From: Fremontodendron californicum
Taxonomy: Eukaryota > Streptophyta > Magnoliopsida > Malvales > Malvaceae
Length of the DNA stretch: 64,000 bases
Direction of reading: 5' to 3'
NCBI GenBank assembly: GCA_030761205.1
Contig: JAULJL010000021.1
Location: forward strand, 14,861,160-14,925,159
The notes below the pieces were generated by a model. The model was not told where the DNA came from, ran no database searches, and was given only the letters and a program-made list of their open reading frames with translations. Positions 26,028 through 35,444 of this stretch are shown here, piece after piece; position 1 is the first letter of the stretch, and every line of letters starts with the position of its first letter. The position numbers and the translations under genes were made by a program.

Positions 26028-26045
26028 TTTTAGGTTACGACAGCT

Positions 26046-26063
26046 TGGCAACTCCACTGGGGA
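26046..26063 (+). other. Primer-binding site (tRNA-Arg type)
   Basis: TGGCAACTCCACTGGGGA lies three bases after the CA of LTR1. It is complementary to the 3' end of plant tRNA-Arg(ACG), including CCA, except for one base (GCG to GCA). Ogre/Tat elements are known to use tRNA-Arg primers. The mismatch is a CpG transition. Confidence 0.85.
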
Positions 26064-27636
26064 CTATTAGAGAGTCAGGCCTAGAATTAGTCGTGTGTTA
26101 TCAAAGTCTCGGTTTTGTTGGTTTAATTGGTATTTAATTTTAATTCTCACATTTTTCTAATAAGGAGAATTTTGAAAATAATAAAATGTTTTTAAATATG
26201 TTCATTCTCATGTGCATGCATTTTATTATTGTTCTCTAGTTATTTAAGGTTGTATATTATAATTGCTTGTTGGTTAATGCGTTACACTATTCTTGAATGT
26301 TTTAATTGCTAGGGCATTTAGAATAAGGTTTGTAGAATAGGTGGTGAAAATTCCTCCACACACACTAAACGTGCATTTGCATATCATGAATCCTATACCC
26401 GGGTTCCGTCCTTTTAAGTGGGAGTAAAGTAACTACGTCTTCGTGATGATCCTCCGTATGGGCTAGTGAAACACTTTCGGAGTATAAAGTACCTAAAGCC
26501 TTCGTGATGATCCTCCGTATGGGCTTAGGAAAATATACTCTAATGAATTGAACCCGCTTTTATCGGGGTGCCTTACTAGCCTTCACCGGCGACAGTGAGG
26601 AACAATTCGGGGCCTTAGAACCGATTCACCCTCATATAGTGAACCTAGGCGAACCCATGCCGGATTTCCATTAGATATACCGAAAACAGGAACACATGGA
26701 GGGACATTTCTAAACCTTTTGTTACCTATTTTACACTTTGAATAAGTGTGGTAGATCGGGCAACGATGTACGTACATCGCCCGTAATAAATGTGATACTC
26801 CGCCTCGAAGGCGTCGTGATGCCTAAATAAGCAGATATTGTTGGGGCAGATGTTCATTAGCTATTTTTAAATAAAAAAATCCTTTTTCAAAGCATTTTTG
26901 CATGTTGCACATTTCATGCATGTGTGAATAGAGCATGTACATTTTTGGTTGTATTATTGATCTCATTCTTTGCAATAAACAGTTGGTTATTTTATTTGAT
27001 GGTTTCTATAAACCGATAGTGTTGCATGAACATTTGGATATTGTACCATAGTAGGATCCACTACCCCGAATTTCTTTTGAAAATAATATGATTGGTTTTT
27101 CATAGAGAAAAAACATGTTTCAAAAAAAAAAAATCATAAGTTTGGAGGCAAATCTTGTATAATGAGATTGTTGAATAATCAAGATTTAGGTCCCACAAAT
27201 TTCATGTAATCATTGATTTCTTTGTATATTCCTTGGTGTTAATTCATTTATTCTTTATTTGTATCATTTTGACATTGTGTTACAGTCCTAACATGCATGG
27301 TTATTCATTGTAGAATACATTTGTGATTACATGGTCTTTCTTTGTATCTACCTTTGTATTAATTCATTTATTCTCCGCATGTATTATTTTGACATCATAG
27401 CATGCATGGTCATTCATTGTAGAATACATACATAGTCATTACTTGTATATACCTATGCATCAATTTATTCGTTTTTTAAATCCATCATGTTGGCATTAGA
27501 TTGCATCCATAGCATACATAGTCATCATAATTTCTCTGTATATGTTCATGCATTAATCATCAGTATATTCATGCACATAGGAATAGAGCATGTACATTCA
27601 TAATTGTATTCTTAATCTCATGACATTTTCATTTGC
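26064..27636 (+). other. 5' leader of the Ogre-like element
   Basis: About 1.6 kb separates the primer site from the first ORF. The part 26380-26850 is less AT-rich than the surroundings and structured. It has a 61 bp repeat (26-base core CTTCGTGATGATCCTCCG... at 26439 and 26500) and a perfect 16-base palindrome at 26764. From about 27180 it becomes a series of degenerate repeats around CATTCATTGTAGAATACAT and TGCATCAATTTATTC. A comparable leader precedes the gag at 29421. Packaging signals would be expected here; this is inference. Confidence 0.6.
26764..26779 (+). promoter_or_regulatory. Perfect 16-base palindrome in leader
   Basis: CGATGTACGTACATCG, preceded by GGGCAA and followed by CCC, can form a stem or pair between two RNAs. 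Position and symmetry resemble retroviral dimer-initiation sites. Function is inferred. Confidence 0.45.
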
Positions 27637-28572
27637 ATGAAAGGGGTTCGAGATATGAGGAATGAATCGGAGGAACGATTGGGTGCTTTAGAACGCAATC
27701 AAGAGGAATGTGGACATGAAATCCAGGAAATGAAAGAACAACTGACCAAATTGCTGAAAATGGTTGAGGATATGGGTAAAAGTAAAAAGGAACTTTCTCA
27801 AGGCTCTACATCGCCTTCGGATCAACCAAAACCATTAGGTCCAGAACATACAATTCTTGCTGGATCCTGCACTTGTCAATGCCACAAAGGTTGTAATCCT
27901 GATGAAATTATGGACAAAATCATGAAAATTATTAAACCTGAATGCCCGATACCAAAGATAGAAACCTCGGATCCTGTACCATACCTGAAAACTGTTCTAG
28001 GTCCAAACCAGTATCCCCATCCTACTATGATCCAGTCGTCCATTGGGATGACCACTACGGGATTCCTGAATCCCACTCCATCACCACCAACTACTAGTTC
28101 ATACTATTACCCTCATCAATCACCTTATCCAGCATCTGGGATAGGAACCTCGAGCTATGTACAACATCTAAAGGCCCCGTGTCCAAATCCATACCCTTAC
28201 CATGCTGTTCCGCCACATCTCCATGTAAACACTCCGATTCGGACCTTAGTGCCACCACCAAGTGCCCCAACTTCGAGGTTCCATGTGACTAAGAAACGAC
28301 AAAGGCCTTTTGATCCCCTTCCAATTAGCTACCGAGAGCTTCTCCCTATACTGATCCAAAATCACATGGTTACCTGTATCCCATTGAAACCCCTGTTACC
28401 ACCATATCCAAATAGGTATAATCCAAATGCAAGATGTGATTATCACTGTGGAATTGTTGGCCATAACATTGAAGACTGTATAGCATTCAAAAAGAAAGTG
28501 CAAACTCTTATAAATGCCAAATGGTTGGATCCAACGACACTGATTGATAAAGGACTGGGAAAGCGCCGTTAG
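27637..28572 (+). CDS. Gag-like protein lacking a capsid domain (311 aa)
   Basis: This is the longest intact frame in the window. Residues 8-50 are charged and heptad-like (coiled coil, e.g. EIQEMKEQLTKLLKMVEDM). C78, C80, C82 and C86 form a CTCQCHKGC cluster. Residues 120-215 are rich in P, Y, S and H. Residues 226-311 match the end of the neighbouring gag: PISYRELLPILIQNHMVT, then a zinc knuckle-like C267-x2-H270-x5-H276-x4-C281 (or C267-x3-C271-x4-H276-x4-C281) and KKKVQTLINAKW. The retrotransposon gag core (IPEFVKYDGTTDPSAHI in the neighbour) is absent. I read it as a gag paralogue from a tandem duplication of leader plus gag that lost its capsid part. It could bind RNA and associate with Gag through the coiled coil; that role is a guess. 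Ogre elements are known to carry an extra ORF before gag-pol. The start codon follows GCATGAAAG; a splice acceptor nearby cannot be excluded. Confidence 0.75.
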   Translation: MKGVRDMRNESEERLGALERNQEECGHEIQEMKEQLTKLLKMVEDMGKSKKELSQGSTSPSDQPKPLGPEHTILAGSCTCQCHKGCNPDEIMDKIMKIIKPECPIPKIETSDPVPYLKTVLGPNQYPHPTMIQSSIGMTTTGFLNPTPSPPTTSSYYYPHQSPYPASGIGTSSYVQHLKAPCPNPYPYHAVPPHLHVNTPIRTLVPPPSAPTSRFHVTKKRQRPFDPLPISYRELLPILIQNHMVTCIPLKPLLPPYPNRYNPNARCDYHCGIVGHNIEDCIAFKKKVQTLINAKWLDPTTLIDKGLGKRR

Positions 28573-29420
28573 GATTGGGAGATTTACAGCATTGAGGTGG
28601 AAAGACTTCGGTCTTATATGATGTAATAGGATTTCACTTTTTCAGTAGCCGGCTCTTTTAGCCTTAGGATGCTAGGAAGAATAAAGTGCTTGTAAAGACA
28701 GTTTTAACCACTGTTCAATTTTGTAAAAAAAGGTTTATACTGTTGTGAATGTTGATATGGGAATGAATAGATTATGTTTCAAATTTATGAGAGGTTGACG
28801 ATTAAGTTCCTCCGATTCTTATTTCCTCCGTGATATCTTCCCCTTTTGCATTTTGCATCCGATTAATTATTGGTCATACCATACATTCATACATGTATCA
28901 TGTTAGCATCAGGTTGCATTTATGCATTCATAATCAGCATGATTTTTTCTGTATATATCCATGCATTAATTTGCTTATTACATACATCATGATTAGCATT
29001 AGGTCACATTCATGACACACATGGTTAGCATGATTTTCTTTGTATATACTCTGTATCAATCGTTCATTGTTTTAATTGACGTCGTGTTGCATTCATAGTG
29101 TATATGATCATATGCTAAAATGTACATGATTATTCATTGCATATATCCATGCGTTGATTTGTTTTTCTTTTCTTGCAACATGTTGGCATCGTGATTGCAT
29201 TTATTACATTTATGGTCAGCATGTTTCCATTGTACATGTCCATACATCATATTGTTTAGGCTTCACATGCATCAAATTGCAATCATGGCTCATTCATCAT
29301 GACATACATTTGGGGGAACAAAACAGAAATTGGCTTGGCTTTAAGAGTCTTTGAAATAATTTCCATTTCAAATCAGAGGTATAAGAAGTACTGAGTATCC
29401 TTTTAATACAGGCTGGTGCT
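28573..29420 (+). other. Spacer and second leader-like repeat region
   Basis: The stretch between the two gag-like ORFs has stops in all frames. From about 28860 it repeats motifs such as TGTATCATGTTAGCAT, TTAGGTTGCATTCAT and TATATCCATGCATTAAT, close in type to the repeats before the ORF at 27637. This supports duplication of a leader-plus-gag unit. AATACAG just before the gag start resembles a splice acceptor. Confidence 0.55.
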
Positions 29421-30868
29421 ATGGATGATGAACAAGTGGCCCGAATGGAAAAATTGGAAAGGGAACAGAGAGAATTGCGAGAACAGCTAGCAAAGTCTCA
29501 AGCAGAATCTAAGGATCAGATGACTAAATTGATGGAGCTGATGTCCGCCGTAATCAAGGGAAAAGGATACACTAAAAACTTTGTCACCAGGAAAGGGTTA
29601 GAGGCACAAAAAGGTCAGAATGAGGTCGTAATGATTGATGCCCAGAACACAGTCAATGTCCTAAACTCAGATGATCCAGCTGAACAGGCAGAGTTGAAAA
29701 GGGTTGCAGTAAATGAGGTTGAGTTGGCAGATTCCCAAGGGAAATATCAGTTGCTAGATGAAAGGCTCCGGGAAGTAGAAAATACAGATGTATTTGCGAG
29801 TTTAGATGCGAAAGAACGATGTTTGGTCTTCGATTTAGTCATTCCTCCTAAGTTCAAGATTCCTGAATTTGTGAAATATGACGGGACGACTGATCCATCA
29901 GCCCATATCACTATGTTCTGCCGGAAGATGACAAGTCATATAGATAATGATAAGCTTTTGATTCACTGCTTTCAGGATAGCCTCAGCGGATCCGCAATTA
30001 GGCGGTATAGTCAATTGAGCAAGGATCAGATTCGCTCTTGGAATGACCTGGCTAGGGTTTTTCTAAACCAGTACAATATACGACCGACATGGCGCCTGAC
30101 CGTCTCACCTTGCAAAATATGAAGAAAAGAGCTACTGAGAGCTTCAAAGAATATGCGTAACAGTGGATGAGCCTGGCCATCCAAGTACAACCGCCCTTAA
30201 CTCAGAAGGAAACCACTGTCATTTTTATGGATACACTGCAGGCCCCGTACTATGATATACTTGTCGGCAACACCACGAAGAATTTTTCGGACATGGTAAT
30301 TTCAGGGGAGATGATTGAGAATGCTATCAAAGATGGGAAAATTGAAGGAGAAAGAACATTCAATACCAAGAAAAAGGGGGCATCTGAAAAGAAAAAGAAA
30401 GATACCCAAGTTGTGGAAGACTTTGTCCCACCTCCCCAATTCTCCTCGTATCAGCCATTTTACTCTACCCTGAACAATGTCTCTCAAGGTTTTTATCCCT
30501 ACCAACCAATGACTGCAACTACACCAGAATTTACATCTGTCTATCAATCGAACACCCTTGGGAATAATTGAAGAGGGCATAAAAAGCGAAAAAGAAATCA
30601 GGTTGACCCGATTCCTGTGACATACAGTCAGCTACTACCTCAACTCATCCAGAATCACCTTGTGACACCCATGCAAATAGAGCCTCTGAAGCCCCCTTAT
30701 CCGAGCTGGTATGATGCTAATGAGTGTTGTGGGTATCATTCTGGCAATCAAGGTCACTCAACAGAGAACTGCCCCGCTTTGAAGTACAAGGTCAGAGATC
30801 TCATCAAGGCTGGTTCGATAAGTTTTGAAGATGGGGAAGCCAAGTGTCATAAGAAACATTGTGCATGA
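29421..30868 (+). pseudogene. gag: Ogre/Tat-type gag, frameshifted
   Basis: The first frame (29421-30122) has a coiled coil (ARMEKLEREQRELREQLAKS), then the gag core from about residue 145 (PPKFKIPEFVKYDGTTDPSA, SGSAIRRYSQL, SWNDLARVFLNQY). A small deletion near 30076-30090 shifts the frame; copy B at 40800 has the longer version. The second frame runs to 30868 but carries TAA at 30158-30160 and TGA at 30569-30571. It ends with a zinc knuckle-like C-x2-H-x5-H-x4-C (CGYHSGNQGHSTENC). Gag would build the virus-like particle; this copy cannot make the full protein. No protease or pol domain follows. Confidence 0.88.
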
Positions 30869-33282
30869 TCATATTAGGTTTTTGACGCATGTAGTTCTAT
30901 ACACTGTGATGGTGAAAGCACTTGTCTCATGTTAACATCTACATGAATTAAATGAATTTTGAATTTTAAATTCTTTGTGTTTGTTGTGTTTTAACAATAA
31001 TTTGAATTTGCAAAAACAAGCATTAAGGAATTTTTAATAACGGATAGTCTCAAGAAGATTGATGATCAGTGTTACAAATGACCCAATACTTTTTCCCCTC
31101 TCTTTAGGTTTTCCTAAGTCTAAATCTCTTAAACCAAGAACACTTGAAAGACTTAATGCTTCAAGGAGTATGAATGATTTGACTTCATAAAACCATTGTC
31201 ATCACAGAATAAACAAAGACGTAGATCTTAGTCTAGGCTATGAACAAAGGAACGAACTTTTTGAAAATTTTCAAATTCCTTGAAATTCAAACAAATGAGA
31301 CATTCTTTCAAGAATCTAGATTTTGATAATTTGGTGTGTGTCAAGATTGTGCTAAAACCATTCATGACCTTTTCCAATGACCATAAAACTTCAAATACCC
31401 AAACATCACTTCATGATTAATACCTTGGAGCACAATGACCAAACTAGATTATCCCTTGTCCCAGAGAAAACTCGTTTTTTGGATCATATTTTCCTTGTCT
31501 CTTCAAGGAACTCAGATTTGAAATTCAGTCTTTTCAGTACAGACCTAGACTTGCTATGTTCCTCGTTGATACAAATTCTCATGGTTAATCAAATTGGGGC
31601 ATCATATGTGGAAATGATGGATACATGGTGAATAAGGATGGACTAACGCATGAATCATTGTGGCATGCGATGAAAATGAAAAATGAAAAAATTTGTGGTA
31701 TCATGCATATGAGAATTCGGATGATTCCAAAGTGCAAAATGAAATTCTGAATATCTATTTCCCCTGGGGATTGCTTTTCAAAGTGAATATTCGTGCTTGA
31801 CATGAGGAATGGCCATCTTTCATATCCCTTTCGCACAAAAAGAAATTATCCATAGTCACCCCTTTTGAGCCAAAAGAATTTTTTCTTCTTTGAACCCTGA
31901 TCAAGGATCACCCTCTACACTGGGGGGCAAATGCGAGGAAAGATCTTTTTAAAGATCATTGAGAAATGAGTCCTAGCTCAAAGACAGATACAAAGCAAAT
32001 GGAACCCCGAATAAATACGGGCTCACTCTGTCAAAGAAAAAAGAAGAGGAAAGGATGGCAAAATGAAAGCCAAGAAAAAAACAGACAAAAAAAAAAGAAG
32101 TATGTGAAAAGACATGGCAAATTGAAAGCCAAAAGCAAGAAAGAAAAGAGCAAAGTCAAAAGGAAAGAAATGTCCAAGAAGGGAAAAATGCTTCAAAGAG
32201 AATCCTCCTCAAGAAATGATCCTTGATCTGATTACCCTCAAACACATATTTTGGGCCTATTTATCCTTTCTTTCTGAACCTTGAGCCATGGCCTACATTA
32301 CGTGCTTTAAAAGTCCATTTTGATCAAGCATGAATATTTAATTTGAAAGGTTTTTCCTCAGATTTTATCCCATTTCATCGAATTATCATTTCACTAAGGA
32401 AGAATTTAGAATTCTCAAGTGTATGGTAGAAAAAAAAAGAACAAAAAAAAAATTAATAATTGGAAAGAATGGGACTCTAGGGCGAAAACCCAAAAATGGG
32501 CAGTCTAGAGTAAATTTGAAATTTTTTGATGCCATCGATGATAGTCTCGATACCACAAAAGAAAAGATCTTACTAAAGGAGTGATCATTGAAGAACATTT
32601 AAGAATTCCTGAACCTCTTAAATTGACAGCTCTCATTCAGAGGATTGTCTTCAAAAACCTGAAACTTTTTCTCTAAGATTAAATTTTTCGGTTTGAACAT
32701 CCCGGCCAATCTTGACGCTTGTCAAAATGCCTTGATATGGAAACTAAAAGAATGTTGAATTTGCTTGGTTCTCAATTAATTCATGATTTATAAAACATGT
32801 TCCATTTGTGAGCCTAGAAGGGATATACATTTTTGTCATGAAGTTTTCCGAAAAAACCCAGAATCTTGTTATACCAAGCCTTGCCAATCCCAGATGAAAA
32901 TACCAGATTGATACTTAGAGAAATTTCTAACAATGATCATCATTTTTCAAAAGATTTGTACATCACACATTGTGGGGTTTATATTTTTTTCAGAAGTTTT
33001 CAAAATGAGAAAACAAATAAAGATATTTTTCGAAATACCCATTCTGATGTTGACATAAGACAAGGATTTTTCTGACCAAAGGTATAGAGCTGCCAGGATA
33101 GGTCTTGACTTCCAGATATGAGAAGAAGAAATAGAACCCGATTCAGATCTCTGTTGATGAAAGTTTGAAAACTGTTGGGGCAAATAGAATAGCCAAAATG
33201 AATTGAAGATATACTCTGATTTGAAGAGGAAAAATGAATTTGAAAGGCTAAGCTAAAGTCTAGAAAAACAACCGGGGGCATT
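30869..33282 (+). other. Post-gag untranslated region; pol missing
   Basis: The sequence runs directly from the gag end into noncoding DNA. The part 31690-31850 is homologous, inverted, to 56103-56250, which in the minus-strand relative lies just after the pol end. So protease, reverse transcriptase, RNase H and integrase have been deleted between gag and the 3' UTR. A lysine-rich frame at 31966-32226 comes from purine-rich DNA and is not treated as a gene. The same region without much change is at 41595-43960. Confidence 0.65.
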
Positions 33283-33660
33283 TGCATCACTCATGAGCAC
33301 TCATCTCTTTATCAAGCTTTTACATCTGCATAGTGTCGGTAAGCATTTGCATCATTAATGGGTATTTGCATTGGCATTATTCCATAAGCATCTGCATTTT
33401 ATCTTTACATTTACATTTCTCATGGAATTCGCATTTGTGTCATCTCCAGCAATTGCATCATTTCTAGAGTCATGGCATTTTCATTATTGTGTGGTAATTG
33501 CAGTTACATCATTCATAAACCAGTTGCATAAACACAATTAGTAGGGGCATCCGCATCATGAAACATAGGCATAAATCCAGGCCATTTGCATTTGCACTAA
33601 GAAACATTCACATCAATCCAAGCATTTACATTTGCACCATGAAGCATGAGCACCTTATTA
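33283..33660 (+). repeat. GCATTTGCATC-rich degenerate array
   Basis: Short units around GCATTTGCATC and ATTTGCATTTGCAC recur every 10-40 bp. Related arrays are at 34155-34350, 43965-44345 and 44865-45055. They are part of the hypervariable 3' UTR. Confidence 0.7.
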
Positions 33661-33679
33661 AAGGACATGTGCATCTGCA

Positions 33680-34150
33680 TCATTTCTCAAAGCTTCTGGT
33701 GGGGATATCCAGAATTTTACAGTTTTTACAATAAGCAAGTCTTTGGTGGTGATAGCCAAAGCTTCTGGTGGGGATATCCAGAATTTTACAATTTTAAAAG
33801 TGAACAAGTCTTCGGTGGTGATATCTGAAGCCTCTGGTGGAGATATCCAAGGTTTTATAATTTTGAAAAATGAGAAATCTTCTTCTGGAGGAGTTACCCA
33901 GAATTTTACAATGAGAAAATCTTTGGTTGTGATAGCCAAAGCTTCTGGAGGAGTTACCCAGAATTTTACAATAAGCAAGTCTTTGGTGGTGATAGCCAAA
34001 GCTTCTGGTGGGGATATCCAGAATTTTACAGTTTTAAAAGTGAACAAGTCTTTGGTGGTGATAGCTGAAGCCTCTGGTGGAGATATCCAGGGTTTTATAA
34101 TTTTGAAAAATGAGAAATCTTCTTTTGGAGGAGTTACCCAGAATTTTATT
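33680..34150 (+). repeat. 60-70 bp tandem repeat, open on both strands
   Basis: Units have AAAGCTTCTGGTGGGGATAT, then CCAGAATTTTACA, and a spacer ending GTCTTTGGTGGTGATAGC. Variants use GGAGGAGTTACCC. Because unit lengths are mostly multiples of three, a 149-codon frame on plus (33743-34192) and a 129-codon frame on minus (33658-34047) stay open. Ogre-type elements are known for hypervariable tandem repeats in the 3' UTR, and this array fits that place. I do not consider it a gene. Confidence 0.85.
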
Positions 34151-34154
34151 CAAC

Positions 34155-34380
34155 ATGTGCATCTACATCAAGAAGCATTTGCATCAATCTAAGTTAGTTG
34201 AATCTGCATTAAGAAAATTTGCATCAAATCAAGTCATTTACATTTGCATCAAAGACATTTGCACCAATCTAAGTCATTTGCATCTACATCAAGAAGCGTT
34301 TGCATCAACAAAAGACATTTGCATTTGCATCATGAAGCATTTGCATCATCTCTTAAAGCTTTCAGGTATAATCGAACTAG
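34155..34380 (+). repeat. GCATTTGCATC array, second block
   Basis: Repeats of the CATTTGCATC and CATCAAGAAGC type continue between the two longer tandem arrays. They are interchangeable with 44865-45090 in the B copy. Confidence 0.65.
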
Positions 34381-34395
34381 TTTTGCTTCTCAAAT

Positions 34396-35185
34396 GAGTC
34401 GAGCCCCGAGATCATCGTCGAGGTACTTTCTTTTACTATGAACAAGTCTTCGATGGTGATAGCTGAAGCCTCTGGTGGAGATATCCAGAGTTTTAAAATC
34501 CTTTGAAAAGTCTTCGGTGGTGATAGCTGAAGCTTCTAGAGGAGATACCCAGAATTTTAAACACAGCTGAGAACAAGACAGGTTAAGGCCCCGAGACCAT
34601 CGTCGAGGTCATTTCCTTTCTTGCAAATCGAATTCGTTTCCTTAAGACGAGTCGAGCCCCGAGATCATCGTCGAGGTACTTTTTTTTTTTATTATGAACA
34701 AGTCTTCGGTGGTGATAACTGAAGCCTCTGGTGGAGATATCCAGAGTTTTAAAATCCTTTGAAAAGGTAGAAAGTCTTCAGTGGTGATAGCCGAAGCTTC
34801 TGGAGGAGATACCCAGAATTTTAAACACAGCTGAGAACAAGACAGGTTAAGGCCCCGAGACCATCGTCGAGGTCATTTCCTTTCTTGCAAATCGAATTCG
34901 TTTCCTTAAGACGAGTCGAGCCCCGAGATCATCGTCGAGGTACCTTTTTTTTATTATGAACAAGTCTTCGGTGGTGATAGTTGAAGCCTCTGGTGGAGAT
35001 ATCCAGAGTTTTAAAATCCTTTAAAAATGAGCAAGACTTTGGTGGTAATAGCCGAAGCTTCTGGAGAAGATATCCAGAATTTAAAACACAGCTGAGAACA
35101 AGACAGGTTAAGGCCCCGAGACCATCGTCGAGGTCATTTCCTTTCTTGCAAAATCGAATTTGTTTCCTTAAGACGGGTCGAGCCT
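34396..35185 (+). repeat. Three composite units of 253-264 bp
   Basis: Units start GAGTCGAGCCCCGAGATCAT at 34396, 34649 and 34913; a partial fourth starts at 35175. Each holds one or two copies of the short GGTGGTGATAGCTGAAGC repeat, then AACACAGCTGAGAACAAG, a CCCCGAGACCATCGTCGAGG block and a TTCCTTAAGACG end. It is a higher-order repeat built partly from the short one. The B copy has a similar set at 45105-45780 with different internal counts. Confidence 0.85.
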
Positions 35186-35221
35186 TGTTTAGTTAGGGAA
35201 TTGACTTTAAGGATAAAATCT

Positions 35222-35340
35222 TCAATTTACTGTTTAAAAAAAATGAAAAAAAGGAAAAAAGAAAAAAGAGGAAAAATAAAAAAATAGAAAATGGAAAAAA
35301 AATGAAGAACGAAAAAATGATAGAAGAATGAAAAAGAAAC
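35222..35340 (+). repeat. Purine-rich A/G tract
   Basis: An almost uninterrupted run of A with G (AAAAGGAAAAAAG type) about 100 bp before the 3' LTR. The counterpart is at 45835-45990. Confidence 0.8.
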
Positions 35341-35430
35341 CCCTTTCCCTTTCCTTCACATGTGATGTCACTGACCGTACAAAATTAGTGTCGGTTTATC
35401 TTTGTCTGATTCCTGATTCTCAGCAATAGC

Positions 35431-35444
35431 CAAAGAGGGGCAGC
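35431..35444 (+). other. Polypurine tract of internal region A
   Basis: CAAAGAGGGGCAGC lies directly before the TG of LTR2. AAAGAGGGG is the likely primer for plus-strand synthesis. The identical tract precedes LTR3 at 46081-46094. Confidence 0.8.

Larger units (their letters stand above)
19306..26042 (+). mobile_element. LTR1 of Ogre-like compound element
   Basis: It starts TGTAGACACCTAATTTTGTCC and ends TTAGGTTACGACA. Without the Athila-type insertion at 22229-23727 (and one CATGT) it is about 5.23 kb. It has five ~160 bp units (20005-20680), the GTGTTTGTGAAAATG repeats (21690-22200), the AT minisatellite (24960-25280) and the conserved terminal hairpin. A primer-binding site follows directly, so this is the 5' LTR. 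It lacks the ~33 bp duplication shared by LTR2 and LTR3. Confidence 0.93.

Noticed and set aside
26046..26063. tRNA gene
   Set aside because: Only the 18 bases complementary to a tRNA 3' end are present; it is a primer-binding site.
31966..32226. Lysine-rich 86-codon frame
   Set aside because: It arises from an A/G-rich stretch. The B copy (42772-42972) is not conserved in length or frame.
33658..34192. Repeat peptides as real genes
   Set aside because: No start context, no domain, both strands equally open, and unit order changes between copies. Kept only as a finding.
35222..35340. Centromeric or telomeric repeat
   Set aside because: It is an A/G tract in the retroelement 3' UTR; no telomere unit or long satellite array is present.
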